Part shown: piece by piece, positions 50,395 through 60,229 of the stretch
Position numbering within the stretch: position 1 is the stretch's first letter
Layout of the letters: the number at the start of each line of letters is the position of its first letter
DNA from: Desulfoferrobacter suflitae
GTDB lineage: Bacteria; Desulfobacterota; Syntrophobacteria; Syntrophobacterales; Syntrophobacteraceae
Assembly: GCF_022603395.1 (NCBI RefSeq)
Contig: NZ_JAIBKA010000004.1
Coordinates: 310,001 to 374,000, forward strand
Reading direction: 5' to 3'
DNA length: 64,000 nucleotides
Notes under the pieces: generated by a model
Told to the model about the DNA's origin: nothing
The model's input: the letters and a program-made list of their open reading frames with translations, nothing else
The model's database searches: none
Program-made: the position numbers and the translations under genes

Positions 50395-50821
50395 CACTCA
50401 GTGCTGCAGGCAGCTTCTCCACAAACGCCTTTATTTCATCGCGCACGCGCCGATAATGCAGCATGGCTTCCTGCTCGGTGGAACTGCCGGCGGCAAGCCT
50501 GGGCGGATCGTCAAACCCCACGTGCACCACTTTGGTTCCGGCAGGGAAAAAGGGGCACGACTCGTGGGCCCTGTCACATACGGTGACAACGTAGTCAAAG
50601 TCAATATGTTCGACCTCAGAGACATCCTTTGATCGATACTGCGATATGTCTATGCCGACTTCCTCCATCACCTTGACCGCCCTTGGGTCGATGCCATGCG
50701 GCTCCACCCCGGCCGAGTAGGGTTCAATGAGATCCGCCTTCAGATGTCGCGTCCATGCTTCAGCCATCTGGCTGCGGCAGGAATTCCCGGTGCATAAAAA
50801 CAGAATTTTCACTTTTTCCAT
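50387..50821 (-). CDS. arsC: Arsenate reductase, thioredoxin-coupled type
   Basis: A 144-residue protein of the low-molecular-weight phosphatase fold. The P-loop CTGNSCRSQMAEAW carries the nucleophilic cysteine near residue 10 and arginine near 16. The redox relay continues with VVTVCDRAHESCPFF, whose two cysteines match those of S. aureus-type ArsC. It reduces arsenate to arsenite using thioredoxin. It is the last complete gene of a minus-strand set with arsR, an ArsP/DUF318-type permease and two thioredoxin-like proteins. Confidence 0.93.
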   Translation of the reverse strand: MEKVKILFLCTGNSCRSQMAEAWTRHLKADLIEPYSAGVEPHGIDPRAVKVMEEVGIDISQYRSKDVSEVEHIDFDYVVTVCDRAHESCPFFPAGTKVVHVGFDDPPRLAAGSSTEQEAMLHYRRVRDEIKAFVEKLPAALSDE

Positions 50822-50908
50822 GCTGAATTACCTTTGTCTCTCCTCAGCGACCGCCATACGCTTCTTACAGCTCTACTGTTCAAGAAAATGCTTTTGGCTT
50901 CCAAGTAG

Positions 50909-50990
50909 GCTGGGTTGAGGTACGAAAGCCAACATGATCCATTGCATGGTCGGCAGTTGTTGGGTTTCGTTTCACTCAACCCAACCTTCT
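50909..50990. repeat. Composite palindromic repeat, copy 2
   Basis: GGCTGGGTTGAGGTACGAAA then GCCAACA, about 28 other bases, TGTTGGGTTTCGTTTC then ACTCAACCCAACCTT. The two halves are inverted copies of a GGTTGGGTTGAG...GAAACCCAACA element. It fills most of the gap between the small thioredoxin-like gene and arsC, and shares its plan with 45672-45752. Confidence 0.55.
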
Positions 50991-51065
50991 ACAAGTCGGC
51001 CCGTTCATTTGTGGGGAGCTTTGCCAGGCACCAGCCTCCTGCTTGCCGCTTCCCGCCTGCAACCT

Positions 51066-51302
51066 CTAACGGATCCACCCCTTGACCTCATCCTTGGTGG
51101 GGATTTTCCCCACTGATTTGACTTCTCCGTCGATCACCACGGCCGGGGTGCCGAACACCCCATATTCGCCGATCTTAAGGATGTCGGTGACTTTTTCAAT
51201 GTTGGCCTGCAAACCGGCTTCACTCACCGCTTCTTTCACCACTTTTTCCGTTTGTTGACACTTCGGGCAGCCAGGACCCAATACTTTGATTTCCATTTGC
51301 AT
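51066..51302 (-). CDS. Small thioredoxin-like redox-active disulfide protein
   Basis: A 78-residue glutaredoxin/thioredoxin-fold protein of the MTH895/TM0996 family: MEIKVLGPGCPKCQQTEKVV with the CPKC active site at about 12-15, then YGVFGTPAVVIDGEVKSVGK with the cis-proline. It starts 12 bases after the permease stop. It closely resembles the C-terminal half of the protein encoded on the other side of the permease, so the two probably arose by duplication. It may reduce ArsC or a metal site of the permease. Confidence 0.9.
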   Translation of the reverse strand: MQMEIKVLGPGCPKCQQTEKVVKEAVSEAGLQANIEKVTDILKIGEYGVFGTPAVVIDGEVKSVGKIPTKDEVKGWIR

Positions 51303-51313
51303 CTCCCTTGTTA

Positions 51314-52696
51314 TTAACGAAAATAATGCCCAAAAACCATCCCACAGATGGTGGACATGACCACGACCAGGGTCACAAAGACCGCGGTCTTCTTGGTTCC
51401 CATGACACTGCGGATCACCAGCATGTTGGGCAGGGAGAGGGCCGGGCCGGCCAAAAGGAGAGCCAGGGCCGGTCCCTTGCCCATACCCGAGCCGATCAGG
51501 CCCTGCAATATCGGCACCTCGGTCAAGGTGGCAAAATACATGAACGCCCCCACAATGGCGGCAAAGAAATTAGCGCCCAGAGAATTCCCTCCCACCAGCC
51601 CGCTCACCCACGTGGAAGGAACGAGCCCTTCCGCACCGGGCTGTCCCAAAAGCAGGCCGGCCGCCAGCACACCGCCGAACAGGAGCGGCGTGATCTGCTT
51701 GGTGAAGCCCCAGGTGGAAAGAAACCACTCCTGAGTCTCTCCGCGGGTGGTGGTGATCAGCACCGTGACCGCAATGATGCCCGCCGAGAAGGCGATCAGC
51801 GGTTCATAGGGGAAGGCGAACGCCAGGGCCGCCACAACGATGCCGGCAACCACCACCTTGACCGCCCTCACCCGAAACCAGATGTTGAGCTCTATCCCGA
51901 AGACCACCGCAAAGGCCCCCGTCAACCACCATTTAACCTCGTAAACCGCATTCCAGAAGCCCACCGGCTCGGACGGCTTGCCCCAGGTGGCGGAAATGAG
52001 CAGCCCCACCATGGTGGCAAAATAGATGACATTCTGCCACAGGGGCCGCTCGACCTCGGCGGTCGGAAAGTGCAGGGCGGCCTCGGCTTTTTGTTTTTCT
52101 TCCTTAAGGAAGGTGAGGTGCATGAGGAACCCGATCACCACAGCGAAAATAATGGCGCCGACGGCGCGGGCGATGCCGAGCTCCAGTCCGAGAATGCGCG
52201 CGGTGAGCACCACGGCCAGGATATTTATGGCCGGTCCCGAATAGAGGAAGGCAATGGCCGGTCCCAGCCCGGCGCCGCGCTTCCAGATGCCGGCAAAAAG
52301 CGGCAGCACCGTGCATGAGCAAACTGCCAGGATGGTGCCCGAAACGGAAGAGACCCCGTAGGCGATGACCTTCTTGGCATTGGGTCCCAAATAGCGCATC
52401 ACCGCCGCCTGCGATACGAAGCAGGCAATCGCGCCGGCGATGAAAAAGGCGGGCACCAGGCACAGCAGTACGTGCTCCTGGGCGTACCATTTGGCCAGTG
52501 AAAGCGATTCAATAATGGCGTTGGTGAACCGCTCGCTCTCCAGGGGAAGATAGAACAGCACAAGAAAAGACCCCACGATCAGCGTCATGGGCATCCAGAT
52601 GGTCTTCCAGTCGATGCGGCTCGGCTCCATTTCCTCCCGCACCTCTGCCGCATGATGGCTTGTTATGTTCCGGTCGGCAATTCGTGCATCACCCAT
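51314..52696 (-). CDS. DUF318/ArsP-type permease
   Basis: A 460-residue inner-membrane protein with about ten helices. The family motif AVCSCTVLPLFAGIWKRGAG (Cys-Ser-Cys-Thr) is at about 125-145, and LYSGPAINILAVVLTARILG and LLLAGPALSLPNMLVIRSVM are the paired GPAxxxPN-like loops. Members export trivalent organoarsenicals (ArsP) or other metals (SO_0444 group). The N-terminal 30 residues are hydrophilic; an internal ATG at residue 22 is an alternative start. It lies between two thioredoxin-like genes in an arsR-arsC setting, which supports arsenic or another thiol-reactive substrate. Confidence 0.88.
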   Translation of the reverse strand: MGDARIADRNITSHHAAEVREEMEPSRIDWKTIWMPMTLIVGSFLVLFYLPLESERFTNAIIESLSLAKWYAQEHVLLCLVPAFFIAGAIACFVSQAAVMRYLGPNAKKVIAYGVSSVSGTILAVCSCTVLPLFAGIWKRGAGLGPAIAFLYSGPAINILAVVLTARILGLELGIARAVGAIIFAVVIGFLMHLTFLKEEKQKAEAALHFPTAEVERPLWQNVIYFATMVGLLISATWGKPSEPVGFWNAVYEVKWWLTGAFAVVFGIELNIWFRVRAVKVVVAGIVVAALAFAFPYEPLIAFSAGIIAVTVLITTTRGETQEWFLSTWGFTKQITPLLFGGVLAAGLLLGQPGAEGLVPSTWVSGLVGGNSLGANFFAAIVGAFMYFATLTEVPILQGLIGSGMGKGPALALLLAGPALSLPNMLVIRSVMGTKKTAVFVTLVVVMSTICGMVFGHYFR

Positions 52697-52822
52697 AATC
52701 CAATCTCCTCATTCACATTGAAGCTCCAGCGTTGAACGGATAATCCACCGGCAGGATGCCGCCGGCAACTGCGCGGCGATGACCGCCAGCGTGACAATAA
52801 AACTCGTTCCCGACGCGCCCCG

Positions 52823-53326
52823 TTAACGACATGCAGCGGTTTCGGTCACCCACTTTTTGATGCTCTCTTTAGTCGGAACACGTCCCTTGGCCACCACCTT
52901 ACCGTTGATCAACAGTGCCGGGGTCGAGACGATCCCATACTGGATAATCTCCCCGATGTCCCGAACATGCTCGAGATCGGCCGGCAGGTTCAGCTCCGTG
53001 AGGAGCTCCATGACGGTTTTCTCCAATTGATCGCACTGAGGGCAGCCCGGACCGAGAATCTTGATTTCCATTTGTCCGCTCGACTCCTCTTCATAAGACT
53101 GCCCCATGAACTTGCGGAACTCGCGCAGGAACGCCCGGCCGTATTCCGCTCTCGCGCCGGAAGGGATGTAGTTGCTCTTACCCAACTGCTCCAGCATATG
53201 TGCTTGAATTTCGCCGCTGTCCTTATCGGCGTAGGTCTCGGCCATCTCCTCCATGAGCTCCTGGATGCCAATGATACCCACCCCGAATTTCCCCACTTTG
53301 ATGCGAGCCACTTTCTTCTCACTCAT
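52823..53326 (-). CDS. Fusion of a helical domain with a thioredoxin-like domain
   Basis: A 167-residue protein. The first 80 residues (MSEKKVARIKVGKFGVGIIG, QELMEEMAETYADKDSGEIQ, YGRAFLREFRKFMGQSYEEE) form a helical domain I do not recognise by name. From residue 85 MEIKILGPGCPQCDQLEKTV with CPQC begins a full MTH895-type thioredoxin fold ending VPTKESIKKWVTE. In other genomes I would expect these as two neighbouring small genes. The ATG at 53326 is used because TGGAG lies before it. It follows arsR by 36 bases on the same strand. Confidence 0.82.
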   Translation of the reverse strand: MSEKKVARIKVGKFGVGIIGIQELMEEMAETYADKDSGEIQAHMLEQLGKSNYIPSGARAEYGRAFLREFRKFMGQSYEEESSGQMEIKILGPGCPQCDQLEKTVMELLTELNLPADLEHVRDIGEIIQYGIVSTPALLINGKVVAKGRVPTKESIKKWVTETAACR

Positions 53327-53362
53327 CGCCGGCTCCACTTTCCGTTTGAAATCGTCATATAT

Positions 53363-53725
53363 CTATCTAGTCGGTTGAGATGATTTTTTGCAGATCGCCT
53401 CCCGTGATATGCCGGGAAGACTTGCAACAAGCTTCATGATGTCAGGGTCATCCTCCAGCCAGTGCCGCAGGTTGCCAAGCAGGGCAGCGGCATAAGGGCT
53501 GCTTTCGCCGTTGGTGAGATGATAGTTGACCCATAGGCCATCCTTTTCATACCCCACCAGTCCCGCCTCCTCCAGCACTCTCAAGTGGCTTGATACGGTC
53601 GGCTGGGAGACTTGCAGGGCCGCCTGGATCTCGCACACGCAAAGGGATTTGCGCTGCAGCAACTTGACAATCCTGACCCGATTGGAATCGGACAACGCTT
53701 TCATGATTTTTATAAATGGCTTCAT
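53363..53725 (-). CDS. arsR: ArsR/SmtB-family repressor
   Basis: A 120-residue winged-helix protein: MKALSDSNRVRIVKLLQRKS, then LCVCEIQAALQVSQPTVSSH and LRVLEEAGLVGYEKDGLWVN. The CVC in the recognition-helix region is the ELCVCDL-type arsenite-binding site of ArsR. An extended C-terminus ends with ISREAICKKSS. It heads the minus-strand arsenic/redox operon and should dissociate from DNA when As(III) binds. Confidence 0.92.
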   Translation of the reverse strand: MKPFIKIMKALSDSNRVRIVKLLQRKSLCVCEIQAALQVSQPTVSSHLRVLEEAGLVGYEKDGLWVNYHLTNGESSPYAAALLGNLRHWLEDDPDIMKLVASLPGISREAICKKSSQPTR

Positions 53726-54103
53726 GCCGGGGTCTCCTGCGCTATATATCGATGGTTAACAATACATGAATATCGACTCGGTGACAAGTGGTGCGCGCCG
53801 AATTCTTGATCAACCGGTGTCTTATGACTCCACAAAGGCCACCAGATCCCCCCCAGTATTTTTTTGCGCCATTCCAGGCAAGTGTCCATCAACAGGGGTG
53901 GTTACCACATTGCGACTTTTATCGTATTGACGTAAGGTTGCTGTCTCGGGGGACTCCCCGGCCATTGTAGATGAGGTCACGGCGGACGGAGGCCATCGTT
54001 TTCGCTGAAAGGATTTTGGATTCCAGTTTATATTGGGAGACCCCGGGCGGGCTTCAGGATAGGCATGACACAATAGAGTCGGGATGAAGACAAGGAGCGG
54101 GCA
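53726..54103. other. Divergent promoter region of arsR and the TauE gene
   Basis: No gene is seen. Just upstream of arsR, TATATATCGAT (53743-53753) and GAATATCGA (53767-53775) repeat the core TATCGA in the same orientation at 23-base distance with an AT-rich middle; this is a plausible ArsR operator. A minus-strand frame at 53822-54073 resembles nothing I know. Confidence 0.4.
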
Positions 54104-55036
54104 ATGAACTGGGTAGACTTTCTATACGTGACATTTCCTTTGTCCGGGGTGAAAACCTGGGTGTTTTTGCCGCCCCTGGTGGCATTCATCGTATCCTTTT
54201 TCACCTCGATGGGAGGTATTTCGGGTGCTTTCCTTCTGCTCCCGTTTCAGGTGAGTGTACTGCATTACACGTCCCCCTCGGTGAGTGGTACCAACCAGGT
54301 TTTCAACGTAGTGGCGATCCCGAGCGGGGTGTATCGATACATCAAAGAAAGGAGGATGGTGTGGCCGCTCACCTGGGCGGTGATCATCGGCACCTTGCCC
54401 GGGGTGTTCATCGGCGCCTGGGTGCGCATCATGTACCTTCCCGATCCCAAAGATTTCAAACTGTTTGCGGGGCTTGTGTTACTCTACATAGGAGCCCGCC
54501 TCGCGTGGGACACTCTTAAGAGTAAGGGTGCAGGCGCGCTGGCCGGGAAAGGGGCCGGTCCCGCCGGCAGCGGAGGCATCTGGGTGAGCGATACCAAGTT
54601 TTCTCTGCATCGTGTGGAATACAAGTTCGCGGGGGAAACCTACAGCTTTTCCCCGGCTTGGGTCTTTCTCATGACCTTCGTCGTAGGGATTGTGGGCGGA
54701 ATTTACGGCATTGGCGGCGGTGCCATTGTCGCGCCGTTTTTCGTAGCCATTTTTAAAATGCCGGTGTACACGGTGGCGGGAGCCGCGCTCATGGGGACCT
54801 TTATCACCTCGGTTGCCGGCGTCCTTTTCTACCAGTTGCTGGATTTGTACCTGAACACCTCCATGTCGGTAGGACCCGACTGGGTGTTGGGCGCCCTGTT
54901 CGGTGTCGGAGGCTTCTGCGGCATGTACCTCGGAGCGCGCTGCCAGAAATACGTTCCCGGTCGAGTGATCAAGCTGATTCTGTGTGTCTGTATTCTGTTT
55001 GTGGCGGTCAGGTATGTGATCGGATTCTTTGCGTGA
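54104..55036 (+). CDS. TauE/SafE-type anion permease
   Basis: A 310-residue membrane protein of the sulfite-exporter family. FTSMGGISGAFLLLPFQVSV and VGIVGGIYGIGGGAIVAPFF are the two repeat motifs. Between the halves is a hydrophilic insert of about 45 residues with Gly-rich AGALAGKGAGPAGSGG and a soluble strand-like segment. SVSGTNQVFNVVAIPSGVYR is typical of a subgroup found in sulfate reducers. AAGGAGCGGGCA precedes the ATG. It is divergent from arsR and could export sulfite or a sulfonated compound. Confidence 0.87.
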   Translation: MNWVDFLYVTFPLSGVKTWVFLPPLVAFIVSFFTSMGGISGAFLLLPFQVSVLHYTSPSVSGTNQVFNVVAIPSGVYRYIKERRMVWPLTWAVIIGTLPGVFIGAWVRIMYLPDPKDFKLFAGLVLLYIGARLAWDTLKSKGAGALAGKGAGPAGSGGIWVSDTKFSLHRVEYKFAGETYSFSPAWVFLMTFVVGIVGGIYGIGGGAIVAPFFVAIFKMPVYTVAGAALMGTFITSVAGVLFYQLLDLYLNTSMSVGPDWVLGALFGVGGFCGMYLGARCQKYVPGRVIKLILCVCILFVAVRYVIGFFA

Positions 55037-55145
55037 GCTCATGCTTCGGCGGGAATCCGGAAAAAACTGAAAGCCGGAAATTTGGAAAGGCGTTTTTTGA
55101 GTAGGCCGGGGTGCGATTGCAAGGAGCTCCCTGACATGACCCTGT

Positions 55146-55172
55146 GTCGGGGAGTGCTGCACACACCCCGAC
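55146..55172. terminator. Hairpin between convergent genes
   Basis: GTCGGGG ... CCCCGAC with an inner GTG-CTG-CAC extension. It lies between the TauE gene and the convergent response-regulator gene and may terminate either. There is no U-run. Confidence 0.35.
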
Positions 55173-55327
55173 CTGCCAGGGATCGGATGCCTGTTCCCAA
55201 AGCGTTTCCAAAATTGCGGAATACCGGATTTGATCCTTAACAAGTATAATTACAGCGCCACACAATTCGGCGGCTTACGCCATAGCAAGTCCGTCGCATT
55301 TTGGACACTCGATTGTGTGGAGCTGCT

Positions 55328-55978
55328 CTAATCTTCGGACCGGCACACTTTCAGTCGATCATACAGGTCCGGATACAGGATCTTGACGCATCGGGGGCAG
55401 AGAGCGTGAGAAAACTCGGCTTCCGAGTGCTCCCTGATATAGATCTCGATCTGATGCCAGTAGCCCTGATCATCTCTAATCTTTTTGCAGTGGGCACAGA
55501 TAGGCAAAAGTCCCGTCAGCTGCTTCACTTTCGAGAGCGCTTCCTCAAGCTGTGCGTTCTTTTCTTCAAGACTCCTTTGGAGACTCCTCAAACGCAGATG
55601 AACCTGGATTCTGGCCAAAACTTCCTCTTCCTGGAAGGGCTTGGTGATGTAGTCAATCCCTCCCAGCGAAAGGGCCTTGACCTTGTCGATCACGTCGTGG
55701 AGCGCACTGAGGAAAATCACCGGGATCTGTCGAGTGATGTCATCGGCTTGCAGCGCTTGCATGACTTCAAAGCCGTCCATTCCCGGCATTTTGATATCCA
55801 ACAGGATGAGGTCGGGCGGGTTGGATCTGGCGTACTTGACGGCCCGGGCGCCGTCCGGAGCGCAGCGCACCGTGAGCCCGCGGGCCCCCATAATTTGTCT
55901 CAGGAGGTGTAGATTGGCAGGTGTGTCGTCGACCACCAAAATGGTCGCTTCCGGTGTTTCGTGAGCAATGGCATGCAT
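55328..55978 (-). CDS. Response regulator with coiled coil and C-terminal Cys-rich module
   Basis: A 216-residue protein. REC domain residues about 12-130: TILVVDDTPANLHLLRQIMG, phospho-acceptor in LILLDIKMPGMDGFEV, and the SALHDVIDKVKA and YITKPFQEEEVLARI segments. A coiled coil RSLEEKNAQLEEALSKVKQL follows, then the short module LLPICAHCKKIRDDQGYWHQ with IREHSEAEFSHALCPRC, a Cys pair often seen at the end of such regulators and PAS proteins, perhaps metal-binding. There is no DNA-binding output. ATG at 55978 fits the usual N-terminus. It follows the hybrid kinase gene on the same strand and probably works with it. Confidence 0.9.
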   Translation of the reverse strand: MHAIAHETPEATILVVDDTPANLHLLRQIMGARGLTVRCAPDGARAVKYARSNPPDLILLDIKMPGMDGFEVMQALQADDITRQIPVIFLSALHDVIDKVKALSLGGIDYITKPFQEEEVLARIQVHLRLRSLQRSLEEKNAQLEEALSKVKQLTGLLPICAHCKKIRDDQGYWHQIEIYIREHSEAEFSHALCPRCVKILYPDLYDRLKVCRSED

Positions 55979-56160
55979 ACCATTAAAACCCGTGGATAGT
56001 GTGGTTTGCAGACGATGTTGCCACAACAGGGCAGTCGTTATGGCCGATCGGGCTCCGGAGCATGAGGCAACCCTGCCGGGAACGTCAGACGGTCGGTATC
56101 GGAGTGTGCGGCATCGAGCCTCATGGCTCTCCCACGTTAACCTGCGCGGGACTCGGAGCT

Positions 56161-59100
56161 CTACTCATGTCTCTTTTGGACATACTCAACTATTTTATCA
56201 TACTCAAAATGATTCACCAAAACCAGCAGGGCTTCAGCCAGCGCCTCGTGGATCGGGCGAACTTCCTCTATCATTTCCCGCAGCAGATCATCGTCGAGTT
56301 GGTCAATGGCCCGTTGTAGACGCTCTGGAAAATCCGCCGGGAGCAGCGCCAAAGCTTCAGGGTTGAGAGTCTCGCCGGCGTCCCGAAAAAGACTGCGGCT
56401 TTCCCGTCCTTCCCCATAGAGGAAGCGCACTCCGAGGAATTTTTGCAGCAAGTTGAAGACCTCGCCCTCGCGAAACGGTTTGCGCACAAAATCGTCACAG
56501 CCTGCCGAAAGGATGGCGCTCCGATCTTCTTCGAAAGAAGAGGCTGAAGAGGCGATCACGGGCGTCTTTTGCCCATTGGCCGTAGCCTTGATCTGCCGGG
56601 TTGCTTCATAGCCGTCCATGACGGGCATGCGCATATCCATCCAGATCAGGTCGGGATGCCAGCTCTGCCAGAGTTCAAGGGCGTCGCGGCCGTTGGCCGC
56701 TTCCCGGACAGCGAAACCAAGCGGTCTCAGGAGCTCGATGAGGAGCTGGCGATTGTCGGAGCGGTCATCGACAATCAGAATGCGATAACAGGGTTGCCCT
56801 GGTTGCAGCCCGATGACCCGGGGCTTCACTCCTTTGCCTTCGAGACCGGCGCCGCTGACTATCTGTAGGTGAGTCCGGAAGGTGAACACGGAGCCACGGC
56901 CCAATTCACTGGTAACCGTAAGATCTCCCCCCATCATGCGAGCAAACTTGCGACTGATCGCCAGCCCCAATCCTGTTCCCTGCTCGCACTGTCTGCCGGT
57001 CGAGACCTGAGCAAACGCTTCGAACAGCGTTTCCAAATCAGCGTGCGGAATGCCCGGTCCGGTATCCTCGATGTGGCAGCAGAGTTCAACCCGTGCCGGG
57101 GATGTGCTCATTTGACCCTGTCCCCGGAGCGCTTCCCCCTCGCCTTCATGGACGAAAACGCGCAGGGTAACACTCCCCGTCGCAGTGAATTTGAAGGCGT
57201 TATGCAGCAGGTTGAGAAGCACCTGACGGATTTTTACCTCATCGCCGCGCACATATCTCGGAATGCGGGGATCTCGTTCACACAGCCACTGGAGCTGCTT
57301 TTCATCGGCCTTAAAGCGGAACAGGTCTTCCAGATCATCCAGCAGCCGAGGCAGATCGAAGTCGCACTCGTTCAACATCATCCGGCCGGCTTCAATCTTT
57401 GACAAATCGAGCACCTGGTTGATGAGATCGAGGAGATGTTCCCCGCTGCGATTGATCACCCTCAGATTCTCCCGCTGTTCGGGAGGAAGCTGCGCGCTGT
57501 TGTAAACCAATCCGGCGAACCCGAGAATGGCGTGCAGGGGAGAGCGAAGTTCGTGGCTCATATTGGCGAGAAAGGTGCTTTTCGCCTGGTTGGCGACTTC
57601 CGCCGCTTCTTTCGCCCGTTCCAGCTCCCTGGTTCGTTCAGCCACTTGCGCTTGCAGTTGGCGGTTGTAATCCTGGATGGTTTTGACCCGCCAGCGATAG
57701 CCGCCAAAGGCAAAACCCAGCAGCGTCAGCAGCACCAGGGCATGAAACCAGTCGGTTTTCCACCATGGTGCCGCAACCACCACGTTGAGGGACACCCCCT
57801 CCTCATTCCATACTCCGTCGTTATTGGAAGCAATGATACGCAGCACATATCTGCCCGGCGGCAGGCTGGAGTATCTCCCGAATCGCTTTTCCCCCGCGGC
57901 GTACCAGTCTTGGTCAAATCCTTCGAGCATGTATTTGTACTGGTTTTTTTCCGGAGTCGTGTAGTTCAGAGCGACGCACTCGAATTCAAAATAGTTGTCT
58001 TTCCAGTTCAGCGTGACGTCCTTGAGCCTGGGGGGAATCTTGTTGTTGTCCCAATTGACCGCTTCGCCGCCCTGGGTCAGAGAAGTCAACACAACCGGCG
58101 GCACGTACGGATTGCTCACCAGCCTGTCGGGGTAAAAGCGGTTGACTCCGTTGGTGCCGCCAAACCAGATGGCGCCGTCTGTGCTCCTGAGAGCGCTGGC
58201 ATGCAGGAATGCATCCCCCTGCAGTCCGTCACTTCGGGTGTAGTGCTTTTCAACCCTCTCGGTTGCGGGATTGAACTGTACGATCCCATCATTGGTGCTT
58301 AACCACAGGTGCCCCCGATGGTCCTCGATGATGCCGTTTACTTCAGTGGGCACGCCATGTTTCCTTTGATAATGGACAAAAATCCGGTTGCGGCTGTCGA
58401 ATCGGTTGAGTCCCCCGCCCTTCGTGCCGATCCACAAGCTCCCGCTCTGGTCGCGATAGATGGCCGCGATGGCGTCGCACGAAAGGCTGTTTGGGTCGCC
58501 GGGATCAGCCGCATAGTGCGTGAACTTTTCGGTTTTTGGGTCGAACCGGTTCAGTCCTCCGCCGTAGGATCCACCGAGCCAGATCACCTCATCCTGATCA
58601 TCGTAAAACACTTCCTGAACATAGGTGTTGCTCGGCCCGTTCCGGGGGTGCTCCGGATCGGGCTTATAGAATGTGAAGGTTGCGGATTGCTTGTCGAATT
58701 TGGCCAGGCCCGCCATGTGGGTCCCCAGCCAGAGAATGTGCGGATACTGGCGGGGGACTTCAACGATTTTTGTGAAGCTCTCCGCCTCGGCGGCATAGCG
58801 AGAAATGACTTTGCCCGTTTGCCTGTCCAATTGCGTCAGGGGTCCGACGTACAGACAAACCCAGAAGTCGCCCGACGAGTCCTCATATGTGCTGAGCACA
58901 TGATCCGCATCCAGGCTGTCGGGGGCGTCGGGAGCGTGCGTGTAGCGCGTGAAGGTGCCGGTGTTCCGGTCGAAGCGGTTGAGTCCCTTCTGCGTCCCGA
59001 TCCAAATCACTCCCTGCCGGTCTTCGTAGATGTGGTTTGCTGCACTGTCGCTCAAACTGCCGGGGGCGTTCGGCTTGTGCTGAAAGAGCGCAAAGCGCTG

Positions 59101-60201
59101 ACGGTTCTTGTCTATCTTATCCACCTTGCCCGAATAGGTGGTGATCCACAAGATTCCCGAACGGTCCTCGTAGACATTGACCACCAGGTCGTTGGCCAGA
59201 CTGTCGGGAACGTTGGGATCGTTCCTGTAGTTGGTGAAGGTTTCGGTTTTTTTGTCGAACAGGGTCAGTCCATTGTTGGTGACATATCCGCCAAGCCACA
59301 GCCTGCCTTTGCCGTCATCGTAAATGAGGGCGACCTCGCCGCGGGTTCGCTCGACGGAGTAGTTGGTGAAAGTCCCGGTGCGCGTGTCAAACTTATCGAG
59401 CCCGTCTTCCGGGGTCCCGATCCACAGGATGTCGGGATCGTCCTTATCCTGGATCAGGGCATCGACATTGTTGCCGCGGGCGCTCAAGCTGTTTGGATCG
59501 CCGGGATCATGTAGATAGTGGGTGAAGGTTCCCGAGTCTTTGGCAAACTTGTCCAATCCTCCCCCATAGGTCCCAACCCAGAGAATATTGCCGTCACGAC
59601 GGTCCTCGATGATCCTCCAGACATCTGGAAAGTTGATGCCTTCGGGGTTGCCGGGATCATGTTCGAAGCGGGTGAATGTGCCGGTGTTTTTGTCGAATTT
59701 GTTTAATCCCCCGCCGGCCGTGGCCAGCCACAGAATGTTCGGCGCGTTCGTGTCTTGAACAATGTCCTGGACGGTATTGTTGCCGAGACTTCGCGCATTA
59801 TCCGGATAGTGCTGATACCAGGTGAAGGTCTCCGTGGCCTTGTCGAAGCGATTCAAACCCCCGGACGTTCCGATCCAGAAAACCTCCGGGTCTTCAAAAT
59901 CTTGGACAATTCTCCAAACATTGCCGTTGGATAACCCTTTGGGTCCGGCTCCGAAGTTCTTGAGCTCATAGCCGTCGTAGCGGAAAAAGCCCCCGCCGTC
60001 AGAGCCTATCCAGAGGAAGCCGTCGTTGTCCTGGAGAAACGTTTGTCCGCCCGGTACTCCCAGGTTGAAGGCATGATCGAATTTAAGGTCGTTGAACTCG
60101 GCGCCGTTGCGAGCTTGAGCGTGCACCCCGGCAGCGCCGGCCGCAAGGCATAGCGCAACCGCCAGCAGGGCAACACTCCACAAAGATGTTGGAAACTTCA
60201 T
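56161..60201 (-). CDS. Two-component-propeller hybrid sensor histidine kinase
   Basis: A 1346-residue protein. A signal peptide ([20 protein letters not shown]) is followed by about 14 Reg_prop blades (repeats of the form LNRFDxxTGTFTxYxHDP and ILWIGTxGGGLNKF) forming a periplasmic double propeller to about 690, then a Y_Y_Y domain ([19 protein letters not shown]) and a membrane helix near 790. The cytoplasmic part has HisKA with His near 883 ([15 protein letters not shown]), HATPase ([26 protein letters not shown]), and a REC domain with [11 protein letters not shown] and the acceptor Asp in [13 protein letters not shown] near 1187, ending in a helical tail. It senses an unknown exported ligand; polysaccharide is usual in Bacteroidetes relatives. 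Confidence 0.93.
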   Translation of the reverse strand: MKFPTSLWSVALLAVALCLAAGAAGVHAQARNGAEFNDLKFDHAFNLGVPGGQTFLQDNDGFLWIGSDGGGFFRYDGYELKNFGAGPKGLSNGNVWRIVQDFEDPEVFWIGTSGGLNRFDKATETFTWYQHYPDNARSLGNNTVQDIVQDTNAPNILWLATAGGGLNKFDKNTGTFTRFEHDPGNPEGINFPDVWRIIEDRRDGNILWVGTYGGGLDKFAKDSGTFTHYLHDPGDPNSLSARGNNVDALIQDKDDPDILWIGTPEDGLDKFDTRTGTFTNYSVERTRGEVALIYDDGKGRLWLGGYVTNNGLTLFDKKTETFTNYRNDPNVPDSLANDLVVNVYEDRSGILWITTYSGKVDKIDKNRQRFALFQHKPNAPGSLSDSAANHIYEDRQGVIWIGTQKGLNRFDRNTGTFTRYTHAPDAPDSLDADHVLSTYEDSSGDFWVCLYVGPLTQLDRQTGKVISRYAAEAESFTKIVEVPRQYPHILWLGTHMAGLAKFDKQSATFTFYKPDPEHPRNGPSNTYVQEVFYDDQDEVIWLGGSYGGGLNRFDPKTEKFTHYAADPGDPNSLSCDAIAAIYRDQSGSLWIGTKGGGLNRFDSRNRIFVHYQRKHGVPTEVNGIIEDHRGHLWLSTNDGIVQFNPATERVEKHYTRSDGLQGDAFLHASALRSTDGAIWFGGTNGVNRFYPDRLVSNPYVPPVVLTSLTQGGEAVNWDNNKIPPRLKDVTLNWKDNYFEFECVALNYTTPEKNQYKYMLEGFDQDWYAAGEKRFGRYSSLPPGRYVLRIIASNNDGVWNEEGVSLNVVVAAPWWKTDWFHALVLLTLLGFAFGGYRWRVKTIQDYNRQLQAQVAERTRELERAKEAAEVANQAKSTFLANMSHELRSPLHAILGFAGLVYNSAQLPPEQRENLRVINRSGEHLLDLINQVLDLSKIEAGRMMLNECDFDLPRLLDDLEDLFRFKADEKQLQWLCERDPRIPRYVRGDEVKIRQVLLNLLHNAFKFTATGSVTLRVFVHEGEGEALRGQGQMSTSPARVELCCHIEDTGPGIPHADLETLFEAFAQVSTGRQCEQGTGLGLAISRKFARMMGGDLTVTSELGRGSVFTFRTHLQIVSGAGLEGKGVKPRVIGLQPGQPCYRILIVDDRSDNRQLLIELLRPLGFAVREAANGRDALELWQSWHPDLIWMDMRMPVMDGYEATRQIKATANGQKTPVIASSASSFEEDRSAILSAGCDDFVRKPFREGEVFNLLQKFLGVRFLYGEGRESRSLFRDAGETLNPEALALLPADFPERLQRAIDQLDDDLLREMIEEVRPIHEALAEALLVLVNHFEYDKIVEYVQKRHE

Positions 60202-60229
60202 ACTGCTTTATTCTCCGGCGGAAGGTAGT

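Noticed and set aside
57436-59514. Plus-strand frames of 288 and 401 codons opposite the propeller kinase
   Set aside because: They mirror the repeated propeller blades on the coding strand, which gives them an apparent internal repeat. No independent support.
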